Assembly (NCBI GenBank): GCA_965277595.1
Contig: CBDIDH010000002.1
Span: 1,426,001 to 1,490,000 of the forward strand
Direction of reading: 5' to 3'
DNA from: CBDIDH01 sp965277595
GTDB taxonomy: Bacteria > Planctomycetota > Planctomycetia > Isosphaerales > Isosphaeraceae
Length of the DNA stretch: 64,000 nt
Shown here: one piece after another, positions 17,848-25,249 of the stretch
Layout of the letters: every line of letters begins with the position of its first letter
Position numbering within the stretch: the first letter of the stretch is position 1
Notes under the pieces: model-generated
Databases searched by the model: none
What the model saw: the letters and a program-made list of their open reading frames with translations, nothing else
Told to the model about the DNA's origin: nothing
Made by a program: the position numbers and the translations under genes

Positions 17848-19887
17848 TTAGATCTTGGGCGGTGGCGGCGGAGGAGCCATCGGCTTTTCTTTCTTCTTCT
17901 TGGCGGCATCGCCACCGTCACCGCGAACGATCGGCTTGACCTTGGTTTCAATCCACTTGAACCCGAGCGGGTCTTTCAACTCGCGCTGGGCGAGCAAGGC
18001 CCAGGGGGTGTTCGGATGCTCGGCGACGACCCGCTTGAGCAGGTCGGTCGCCTGCGTGGCGGCGACGGCGGCCTTGTCGCTCATGTGAATCTCTTTGTCG
18101 GGGATGAGCCGCCAGGTGTTCGAATCGGGCTTGGAGAACTTGGGCGCGTCCTTCTTCATCTTGGCGCAGGCCCAGTTATATTCGTAGCAGCGAACCTTGA
18201 CCGCGAGGAGCCGGCCGCGGATCAGATCATAATGGGCCTGCCAGCGGCGGGAGGTCTCGCGGTCGCGAAGCTTCGCCACGGCGCTGATCGGTTCCAGGGC
18301 CGAATCAACCGTGTAGGCGGTTCGAGCGGCGAGGGCCTGGTTGGTTTCCATCGCCTGCTTGAACTCGGGGCCGTCGGTCGGCGGGAACGAGAGCGAGGGC
18401 ATGCCCGGCAGGATGTTCTGCTGGGTGATCAGCGACGCCTCGATGACCGCCTTGCGGATCGGATGGCTGAGAACTTCGGCCTCGTACCGTGGGCGGGGGA
18501 GCCAGTCGGGCTTGTATTCCTGCATGGCGCTCTGGTCAAAGCCCATGCGCTGGTGGCCCATCCGGGTCACGAAGTAGATACCGCCGGTTGCCCCGGCCAG
18601 GCGGCTCAGGGCGTACGGGCCGAACCCGCTGTCGAGCACGTCGTACTGTTCGCCGTCATACCAGTAAGGAAGGCGAATCTGTTCGGGCTGGATCGACTCC
18701 GGTCCCTGACGAACAGGCAGGTTGCGGTAGGTCTGCTTCGTTTTGGGGTCGGTATAGTCCATGTACCCCTGCGTCCGCGCGAAGATCGCCTGCGAGCCGA
18801 GGACGTAGACGGGAACCTTCGCCTTGGTGGCGACCTCGATTGCCTCTTCCAGGTGTTCCTCGTCGTCGCCGACCTCATCAGTGACGACGATCACGATCGT
18901 CTTGTAGGCGGCGCCCTTGGCGTCCTTGTAGCGGCCCCACTTGCGGACGATGTCGGCGACGGTCTGGAAGGTCGTCTCGGTGCCGGTCGTGTCGAGCGGA
19001 ACGGCGCGGATGGCCGAGGCGATGGCCTCGTTGTCGTCGGTTGGCGTCGCGGTCATGATCTTGCGGTCGTTGCCGAAGGCGACCACCGCCGTCAGCAACC
19101 CGCCATCGCCCGAGAGGCCCTTCTGGTCGAGCATGTTGATGTGCTTGTAGACCGTATCCAGGTGCTTCGTCAGGCGTTCACGTTCGGCGACGAGGCTGCC
19201 CGAGGCGTCAAAGGCCCAGACGACCAGGGTCCGGCCCTTTTCCAGGCGTCGCAAGATCTCGTCGGCGATCCGGTCAACGGCCCCCTCGGCGCTGCCGACG
19301 TGCTCGGAACCAGTTCCCTTGATCGAGACCGAGGTGCTGTACATGGCCGCCGTCGGCACGACCATGCTGGTCGCGTTCTGGACGTCGAGCTTGGCCATCT
19401 GCATCGGCGCCGCGCCCTTCAGGTCGCTTGAGGCGACCCCCGCCGAACCCGGCGGCGGCGGGGCGTTCACGGTCGTCAACGACAGGTTATTCGAGGACGA
19501 CATGGCGGCGTGCTCGACCGGCTTCTCGGCGGTCTGGTCGAGATCCTGATACGTATTCTCAACCCGATCGAAGTTCGCGAGCGAGGTATCGACGGTCGAT
19601 GTCGCCTGGAACCGGCGTTCGGCCTCGTGGTGGACGACGTAGCCGACCATCCCCAGGCTCATGATAAGGGCCAGGTGCGCTCCCAGGCTGACGGCGATGG
19701 CCGGAATCTCGATATCGAGCCGGCCGCCCAGCCATTCCGAGAGTTTGGGGTATTTTTCATCAAGCCCACGGAGCCGGTCGCGCCAGTTCAGGCGTTCGGG
19801 CCAGCTCGTCGAGGTGGCTTGCGTCCCCTCGTCCTCGGCGACCTCTTCGGGATCGCTTGTCACGACGTCGACCAAATTCTCCAGCAC
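17848..19887 (-). CDS. membrane-anchored vWA domain protein (paralogue 2)
   Basis: About 679 residues from a GTG at 19887. GGGAGGG (complement of 19895-19901) lies 7 bases before it, while the longer frame opens only with a TTG at 19938. A membrane helix lies near residues 62-82 (IAVSLGAHLALIMSLGMVGY). The vWA domain has DxSxS (FDASGSL) and VVTDEVGDDEEH, both matching paralogue 1. The shared C-terminal blocks are RWQAHYDLIRGRLLAVKVR and NTPWALLAQREL. The tail is Lys-rich then poly-Pro (APPPPPPKI). The two paralogues are adjacent, same strand, 289 bases apart, and probably come from a tandem duplication followed by strong divergence of the N-terminal regions. Confidence 0.8.
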   Translation of the reverse strand: MLENLVDVVTSDPEEVAEDEGTQATSTSWPERLNWRDRLRGLDEKYPKLSEWLGGRLDIEIPAIAVSLGAHLALIMSLGMVGYVVHHEAERRFQATSTVDTSLANFDRVENTYQDLDQTAEKPVEHAAMSSSNNLSLTTVNAPPPPGSAGVASSDLKGAAPMQMAKLDVQNATSMVVPTAAMYSTSVSIKGTGSEHVGSAEGAVDRIADEILRRLEKGRTLVVWAFDASGSLVAERERLTKHLDTVYKHINMLDQKGLSGDGGLLTAVVAFGNDRKIMTATPTDDNEAIASAIRAVPLDTTGTETTFQTVADIVRKWGRYKDAKGAAYKTIVIVVTDEVGDDEEHLEEAIEVATKAKVPVYVLGSQAIFARTQGYMDYTDPKTKQTYRNLPVRQGPESIQPEQIRLPYWYDGEQYDVLDSGFGPYALSRLAGATGGIYFVTRMGHQRMGFDQSAMQEYKPDWLPRPRYEAEVLSHPIRKAVIEASLITQQNILPGMPSLSFPPTDGPEFKQAMETNQALAARTAYTVDSALEPISAVAKLRDRETSRRWQAHYDLIRGRLLAVKVRCYEYNWACAKMKKDAPKFSKPDSNTWRLIPDKEIHMSDKAAVAATQATDLLKRVVAEHPNTPWALLAQRELKDPLGFKWIETKVKPIVRGDGGDAAKKKKEKPMAPPPPPPKI

Positions 19888-20261
19888 GGTCGAACCCTCC
19901 CGGGGAACCTCAACCGCCCGCCCCACCCTTTTTGTCAACCGTTCGACTCATTCAAGAAACCAACGGTTGTTACGACCCCGGACGGCCTTTGGCCCGGTCC
20001 GATCTGGACGGGTTCGCTCGGAATCGCGTGTTAACCTTCACTCCATCCATCAATCCTAACGGCGGAAACGTTTCTTGACAACCAGGAAGTTTTTCCGACG
20101 TCACGATGGGGGCCGCCGCGTTGTCTCGCCGCGTCTCGGATCGCCTTCTTTAAATGCGCGCCGTCTTGCACGGGTGCATTCCCCGCATCCCTACGCAAGA
20201 TCGGCATGGTCGTGACGGGCGACTTGAAAGTTTTCTCGGTGGGAGTAGTTCCTTTTCCCGA
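19888..20261. other. intergenic spacer, no gene seen
   Basis: 374 bases upstream of the vWA pair and downstream of the Uma2 gene. Frames here are fragments of antisense ORFs. The tract TTTTTCCGACGTC near 20090 and an AT-richer stretch near 20010-20080 could hold the vWA promoter, but no motif is convincing. Confidence 0.5.
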
Positions 20262-20945
20262 TCACTGACGACGCGGAGCCAGAACCTCGCGGACCCAGGC
20301 GCGAAGGCGATTCCGCCAAGCCCGATCCGATTCACCGGGCGTGGCCTTGATCCAGGGACTGAGATCGGCGGCGGTCAGGAACGGGAAGGCTCGGCTTGTC
20401 ATCGTCGTCTGATACTGGCCCTGAGCGTCAAGATGAAGGAACTCCAGAGACGGACGCTTGACTCGATACACCCAGACCTCGGGAATGCCCAGTTCGCGGC
20501 AGATTGCAAGCGACTGCCGGGGATCGTGAGTGACGACAACCTCGACGGCCAGATCTGGCGGAGGATAAACGGTCAGGTCAATCTCATCGTCGACGTCGCG
20601 CACGGCGGATTCGTTGGCGATGTAATACGTTTTATCCGCCTCGATCCCGTGATCCATCCCCGGCCCGCGGAAGAGAGTCGAGGCGGTCGCATATGAGTCA
20701 ATTCCCAGCTCATCGCAAATTCCCTTGATCAGGCCATCAATCCGATCCGCGCTCCGTTCATGTTTTTGAGACGGTGAGACGAGCGTCAGGCTCCCTTCGC
20801 GATATTTGATCAGGGGGTTCCGCCGGTCGCCGACCAGGTCCAGATAGCGGTCGAGGCCGTTCGGACCAATGTTAAGGGTGGTGACCATGTCGATATCGCC
20901 GACATCTTCGTTGGCGGCTGTTAACTCAAGTCGGACGGTGCTCAT
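20262..20945 (-). CDS. Uma2 family (DUF820) putative PD-(D/E)xK nuclease
   Basis: 227 residues. The Uma2 pattern is clear: GDRRNPLIKYREGSLTLVSP, HERSADRI, then PPDLAVEVVVTHDP and ICRELGIPEVWVYRV. In most members a lysine stands in the last helix (D-x3-K-L-x3-R); here that position is Ser (DPRQSLAICRE), so the PD-(D/E)xK triad may be incomplete. The start at 20945 follows GGAGG by 8 bases; a longer frame from 20975 is not needed. The family is widespread in planctomycetes and cyanobacteria and its biological role is unproven. It stands divergent from the caspase-like gene. Confidence 0.85.
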   Translation of the reverse strand: MSTVRLELTAANEDVGDIDMVTTLNIGPNGLDRYLDLVGDRRNPLIKYREGSLTLVSPSQKHERSADRIDGLIKGICDELGIDSYATASTLFRGPGMDHGIEADKTYYIANESAVRDVDDEIDLTVYPPPDLAVEVVVTHDPRQSLAICRELGIPEVWVYRVKRPSLEFLHLDAQGQYQTTMTSRAFPFLTAADLSPWIKATPGESDRAWRNRLRAWVREVLAPRRQ

Positions 20946-21090
20946 CGCGAAGACCTCCGGAAGGCTCAACCTCATTTAGCCCCCATGATACCGAGAGCCG
21001 ACAGGTTTCCCGACAGTCCACTCTTCCAATCGCCGCGGGGTGTCGTAATCTCAAAAGCGTGTTGAGACCCGACGAGATTGAGAACCAACG

Positions 21091-22518
21091 ATGACGGGCA
21101 TGCGGAACCGAGGCTGGCTGTTGTCGGCCCTGCTGCTGCTGTTGCTTTTTCTGAACGGGCTCGTCGGCCCGGCGATGGCCGACGGTCGCGTGGTCGCGCT
21201 GCTGGTGATTGACACGGATACGAGGATCGCGGGGCTGAACGTTGATCACGATGGCGTGCGCTCGGCGCTGGAATTCGGGCTGAATGAAGGCGAGCGGCTG
21301 ATTTTTGATGATCTCGCCGGTCCTCGGGTCTCCCGGCAAATGATCTTGCAGCGCATTCAGGAGATGCCCATCGGGCCGGCCGACACGGCCTTTTTCTACT
21401 ATTCGGGCCACGGGGCCACGCTGCAAGGGTTCGACCACGCCCTGACGACCTCGCGGGGCGACCTGCTCCGTTCCGAGCTTCGCCAGGCGTTCCAGGCGAA
21501 AGGGGCGAAGCTGACGGTCATTCTCACTGACTGCTGCGCCAACGTCGTCCGCCGCGCCCCGAGGCCGCAGGCGCCGATGGCCGCTCCGGCTTTGCCGCGC
21601 AACGAAAACCCGCCGATCCGGTCCTTGCTGCTCGGCCACACGGGTATCGTCGATATTCTCTCATCGGACGTCGGTGAGTCATCCTGGAGCAACGCCGAGC
21701 GCGGCGGATTCTTCACGGCGGTGCTTGTCCGTGGCCTGTCTTCCCCGTTCGCCCACGACTTTGACTCGGACGGTGACGGGTTCGTCGAATGGGAGGAGTT
21801 TTTTCCCTATCTCAAGTCCCGCACGATGTGGCTCTACCGCGAGTTCCGCGACGACCGCCTGATGGCCTCGGCCAACGACGACAGCACGGCCAACGCCCTG
21901 AGGCGTCAGGAGAACCAGACGCCGCGTTTCGTCTCGCTCGGCCGACGTGCCGGCATGGCCGCGGCCGGTCATTTCGCGGGCAACTTCGGGATCAACTACC
22001 AGATTGTGCCCGTGGGTAAAAGCTTTGGCGCCCGCCTGACGGGTCCACCGGTCCCCGGTTCGCCGGCCGCCGCGGTCCAGCTTGAACCAGGCGACACGAT
22101 TTACGATATCGACGGCCTGCCCGTCCGTCATTTTGTCGACGTCTTGAACCACAATAGCCGGACGGTCGTCTCGTTCATCAACATCCGGACCAACCGTCCC
22201 GAGGCTCGGACGCTTGACCTGCCCGCGTTCACCCGGTACCCGCCCGGCGTCCCCGCCGAACACTACACGCCGAACCTTGGCCTGTATTATCAACTGGTTC
22301 CGTTCGAGGGGGCGATGGGTGCCCGACTCAGTCGATATCCCGTGGCTGGTTCGGCGTTCCTTCCCTTGCGGCTCGAACCGGGCGACATGCTGATTGACCT
22401 CGACAACCAGCCGATCCGCACCCCCGACGACGTCGCCAACCACCGCGCCGCGACCACCTTCCGGTTTGTCAACATCCGCACCGGCCTCGTACAATCGGGG
22501 CAGGTCACGCTTCCCTGA
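21091..22518 (+). CDS. secreted caspase-like protease with EF-hand loop and two PDZ-like repeats
   Basis: 475 residues. A signal peptide (residues 1-30) is followed by a caspase-like (C14) domain with the His motif FFYYSGHGA (His107) and Cys motif VILTDCCAN (Cys148 or 149). At residues 225-236 the string DSDGDGFVEWEE fits the EF-hand calcium loop (D1, D3, D5, G6, V8, E12). Two repeats follow (about 290-365 and 390-475), each FGxNYQ/LGLYYQ-VP-GAR-L-PGD-DIDGLPVR-VNIRT, resembling degenerate PDZ modules. It is an exported enzyme, possibly calcium-responsive. Metacaspase-type specificity for Arg/Lys is not provable here. No clear ribosome site is visible. Confidence 0.85.
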   Translation: MTGMRNRGWLLSALLLLLLFLNGLVGPAMADGRVVALLVIDTDTRIAGLNVDHDGVRSALEFGLNEGERLIFDDLAGPRVSRQMILQRIQEMPIGPADTAFFYYSGHGATLQGFDHALTTSRGDLLRSELRQAFQAKGAKLTVILTDCCANVVRRAPRPQAPMAAPALPRNENPPIRSLLLGHTGIVDILSSDVGESSWSNAERGGFFTAVLVRGLSSPFAHDFDSDGDGFVEWEEFFPYLKSRTMWLYREFRDDRLMASANDDSTANALRRQENQTPRFVSLGRRAGMAAAGHFAGNFGINYQIVPVGKSFGARLTGPPVPGSPAAAVQLEPGDTIYDIDGLPVRHFVDVLNHNSRTVVSFINIRTNRPEARTLDLPAFTRYPPGVPAEHYTPNLGLYYQLVPFEGAMGARLSRYPVAGSAFLPLRLEPGDMLIDLDNQPIRTPDDVANHRAATTFRFVNIRTGLVQSGQVTLP

Positions 22519-22538
22519 AGCCAGTTTCCGTTATGGCC

Positions 22539-22583
22539 GATGACCAGGGCCCGATGACCGAAGGTCTGATTTTCTCGGTCCTC
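22539..22583. repeat. heptamer inverted array between convergent genes
   Basis: GATGACC (22539-22545), AGGGCCC, GATGACC (22553-22559), then after a spacer GGTCCTC (22577-22583). It lies between the caspase-like gene end and the convergent vWA gene end, so it may act as a terminator as well as a repeat. Confidence 0.6.
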
Positions 22584-22604
22584 TTTGAAAGAGAAACCCG
22601 CCGA

Positions 22605-25034
22605 TCACGGCAAGCCCACTCGTTTGCGGGCGATCCACTCGATCGTGATGATTGTCAGAAAGAGGAGCAAGGCCGGGGGCGAATCCCAGAGCGGGGTTTC
22701 CACGGTGCGGACGGTCTCTTTCGAGCGCGAACGGAGCAAGGGAGGGAGCGTGTCGGCCTCGAAATCGGCGACGACGGTGCCGGAGGTCGCCGCGGCGAGG
22801 CGATCGAGCGGGTCGCGCGAGGCCGCCAGTTCGACGCGTTCCGGGCTGTCACGCGCGACGACTTCAAGACCCGCCTCGGGCGTGGGGGTCGGCGGCGCGG
22901 GGTTCAGTCCCAGGGATTCGACCAGGCCAGGCGCGTCGAGCCGGACGATATAAGGACCGATCGGCAGCGGCGGGGCGACGCCTTCAAAGGTCCTGGGCTG
23001 GCCGGGCAGGGGCCGCAAGGGGACGATCGCGACCGCATCGCCGCCGGGTTTGGAACCGGCCCTGAAGATCCGGGCCGCGAGCAGGAGGTCGGGACCGATG
23101 CCGGTCACGCCTTCGCTGATCCGCGCCTGAATGCGCACGGACTCGCCCTCGCCGGAGCGCGGTTTCACCGGCCCGAACCGGACGTAGGCATTGCCCGCGG
23201 TGAGCTTGCCCGAGGCCGCCCAGCGGACAACCTGGCCCCAGAACCGATGGTGATAGGCATCGCCGACGCGGAACCGCCAGCGCCAGGTGGCATCGGTGCC
23301 GACCCAGAGCACCTTGCCAAGGCCGTAAGGCTGCGCGGCGAGGATGACCCGGTTCGGATCGCCTCCGGAAATGGCCAGCGGAGTCGCCCCCGGCTTCGTC
23401 TTGCCAACGATCGCCCAGGGGAGTCTCGGCAAGCCGGCCCAACGGCGCCGGGTCTCGTCGGGATCGGCGGCAAGCTGAAGCATTGGCCAGGCGCTCGCGT
23501 CGGCGACGGCCGCCTCGGTTGGCTCAAAGGGGACGCCGGGGGGCAAGCCCGGGTGTTCGGGGTCTTCGGCCGCGTCATCAACCGCCGCGGGCGAGGGGTC
23601 GAGCACCGGCAAGAGCTTTCGCGCCGATTCGGTCGAAACCAGGGCCGACCACGCCCTTGGTCCCGGGATCACGATCAGGGTTCCCCCGCGCTCGGCGACA
23701 TACGCGTCAAGCCTCGCCCAGAATTCCGGAGTCGCGTCGGCCGGGTCCACGTCGCCGACGATCACGGCGTCAAAGTTGCCAAGCGGATCGGCCTCGTTGC
23801 CGGTCTTGATCGGCAGGGTCTGGCCGTATGTGTACGCTTCGGTCGTGGTCAGGCCCGGCTTCGGCTGATGGAAGACGATGGATTCCACCGCGACCCGGGG
23901 GTCGCGCGCCAGGGCGTTGCGAAGGTACTGAAATTCCCAGCGCGCCTCGCCGTCGACGAGCAGGACCCTGGCCTTGTCGTCGGCCACCTGCACGGTGACC
24001 GTCTTGCGGTCGTTGTCGGGTCGGATGTCGCCTTCCTGAGGATCAACGGCGACCGCCAGGGGCACGGCGCCCACCTCGTCGAGCGGGACGCGAAAGGTGA
24101 CCGTCGGCCGTGCCCCATCGGCCGTCGCGTGCGCTGTCTGGCGAAGCGGCGAGGCGCCGGGGCGGTCGAGCGTCACGGCGACCTCGCGGCCGGCGTAGCC
24201 GTCAAGCTTCAAGGTGACCTCAACGTTCGCCACGTCTCCCTTGTAAACGGCCTCGGGCGCCTTGACCGCCGCGATCGCCGCGTCGCGCGGGGCCTTGGTG
24301 GAACCGATGAGGACCGGAAAGACCGGGACGCCTCGCGCGGCCAGGCGATCGACCGTCGCCGCGTCGTCGCCCGGCCCGTTGCGCCGGCCGTCGGTCACCA
24401 AAACAACGCCGATGACCGGAGCACTTCCTCCGGCCGACGTCGACGCGGCGTCGGCCTTGAGGGCCTCGGCCAGGGCAGGCCGCCAGTCGGTCGTCTGCCC
24501 GGCGGGATCAAGGGCCTTGCCGGGCCGCTTCAACGTATCGGCCAGGGCGGCGAGAGTCGCCGGCGCTGTGTCGCGTGCAAAGGCGAAGGCATCCACCGAA
24601 TGCTCGGCCGCGATGCGAGCCAGCGGCCCCGCGAGCAACCGTCGGGCCACCTCGCGCCGGGAGATTGCATCAAGCGGCTCGGCGGGGCTCATGCCCAGGA
24701 CCTTGACCAGACCGGCGCGCTCGGCACCTGTTCGGCCGGGATCGGCCGTCGCCATGCTTTCCGAGACGTCCACGGCGACAATGACCCGGCCTCGAACCGC
24801 CTCGCGAAAGGTCCGCGCCGCGATCGGCTCAAAGAGCGTTGCCACGAGCGCAAGGGCCGCGAGCACTCTTAAGGCCAGCAGGCCAAGCCCCGCCCGCCTT
24901 GAGACCAGCCGTCTCTCTTCGCGATAGAGCACCAGTAATAGCACAACGGCCACGGCGCCCGCGGCCAGCCAGAACCAACCGAATTGTCCCCCCGCCAGCA
25001 CCAACCGCCTTCCCCCGGGCAGATCCAACGTCAT
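22605..25034 (-). CDS. vWA domain membrane protein, BatA/DUF4159-like block
   Basis: 809 residues from the ATG at 25034. Three membrane helices occur: about 20-37 and 50-70 at the N-terminus and one at the C-terminus (ALLLFLTIITIEW). A vWA domain with intact metal site follows the second (VAVDVSESM). A central glutamine-amidotransferase-like fold (ARVLLVDGEARWEFQYLRNAL, GTLIVIPG, GLGKVLWVGTDATWRWRFR) is typical of these planctomycete and myxobacterial proteins. It lies downstream of the BatA-like gene and is separated from it by a heptamer hairpin, so it may be less expressed or separately transcribed. Role inferred from the block: periplasmic stress or complex assembly. Confidence 0.82.
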   Translation of the reverse strand: MTLDLPGGRRLVLAGGQFGWFWLAAGAVAVVLLLVLYREERRLVSRRAGLGLLALRVLAALALVATLFEPIAARTFREAVRGRVIVAVDVSESMATADPGRTGAERAGLVKVLGMSPAEPLDAISRREVARRLLAGPLARIAAEHSVDAFAFARDTAPATLAALADTLKRPGKALDPAGQTTDWRPALAEALKADAASTSAGGSAPVIGVVLVTDGRRNGPGDDAATVDRLAARGVPVFPVLIGSTKAPRDAAIAAVKAPEAVYKGDVANVEVTLKLDGYAGREVAVTLDRPGASPLRQTAHATADGARPTVTFRVPLDEVGAVPLAVAVDPQEGDIRPDNDRKTVTVQVADDKARVLLVDGEARWEFQYLRNALARDPRVAVESIVFHQPKPGLTTTEAYTYGQTLPIKTGNEADPLGNFDAVIVGDVDPADATPEFWARLDAYVAERGGTLIVIPGPRAWSALVSTESARKLLPVLDPSPAAVDDAAEDPEHPGLPPGVPFEPTEAAVADASAWPMLQLAADPDETRRRWAGLPRLPWAIVGKTKPGATPLAISGGDPNRVILAAQPYGLGKVLWVGTDATWRWRFRVGDAYHHRFWGQVVRWAASGKLTAGNAYVRFGPVKPRSGEGESVRIQARISEGVTGIGPDLLLAARIFRAGSKPGGDAVAIVPLRPLPGQPRTFEGVAPPLPIGPYIVRLDAPGLVESLGLNPAPPTPTPEAGLEVVARDSPERVELAASRDPLDRLAAATSGTVVADFEADTLPPLLRSRSKETVRTVETPLWDSPPALLLFLTIITIEWIARKRVGLP

Positions 25035-25155
25035 CGGGGGCAGGCTCCAGCAAGGTCCAGCGAGGCGGGGTGAGTGGGCGGTTTGTGCGGATCGGACACC
25101 ATGATACCCGCATGCGGGCCGCTGCGGAAACCCCTCTGAAGAATGGCAAAATCTT

Positions 25156-25236
25156 GATGACCGATGACCAAGAACCGATGACCGAAAAATGCAACCTACT
25201 CGGTCCTTGGTCATCGGTTCTTGGTCATCGGTCCTT
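25156..25236. repeat. inverted heptamer array forming a 21-base stem
   Basis: The left arm is GATGACC, GATGACC, AAGAACC, GATGACC (25156-25183). The right arm is GGTCCTT, GGTCATC, GGTTCTT, GGTCATC, GGTCCTT (25202-25236). Left units 2-4 are exactly complementary to right units 2-4, giving a perfect 21-base stem. It lies between two same-strand vWA genes (25250 and 25034 boundaries) and is a candidate RNA processing or transcript-attenuating structure. Confidence 0.9.
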
Positions 25237-25249
25237 TCTTCAAGGCTAA

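Noticed and set aside
17767..19431. 554-codon plus-strand ORF opposite vWA paralogue 2
   Set aside because: The minus-strand gene has clear vWA motifs; the plus frame has none.
22533..24872. 779-codon plus-strand ORF opposite the vWA membrane protein
   Set aside because: No family marks, Arg/Gly-rich, and the minus frame holds the vWA site and helices.
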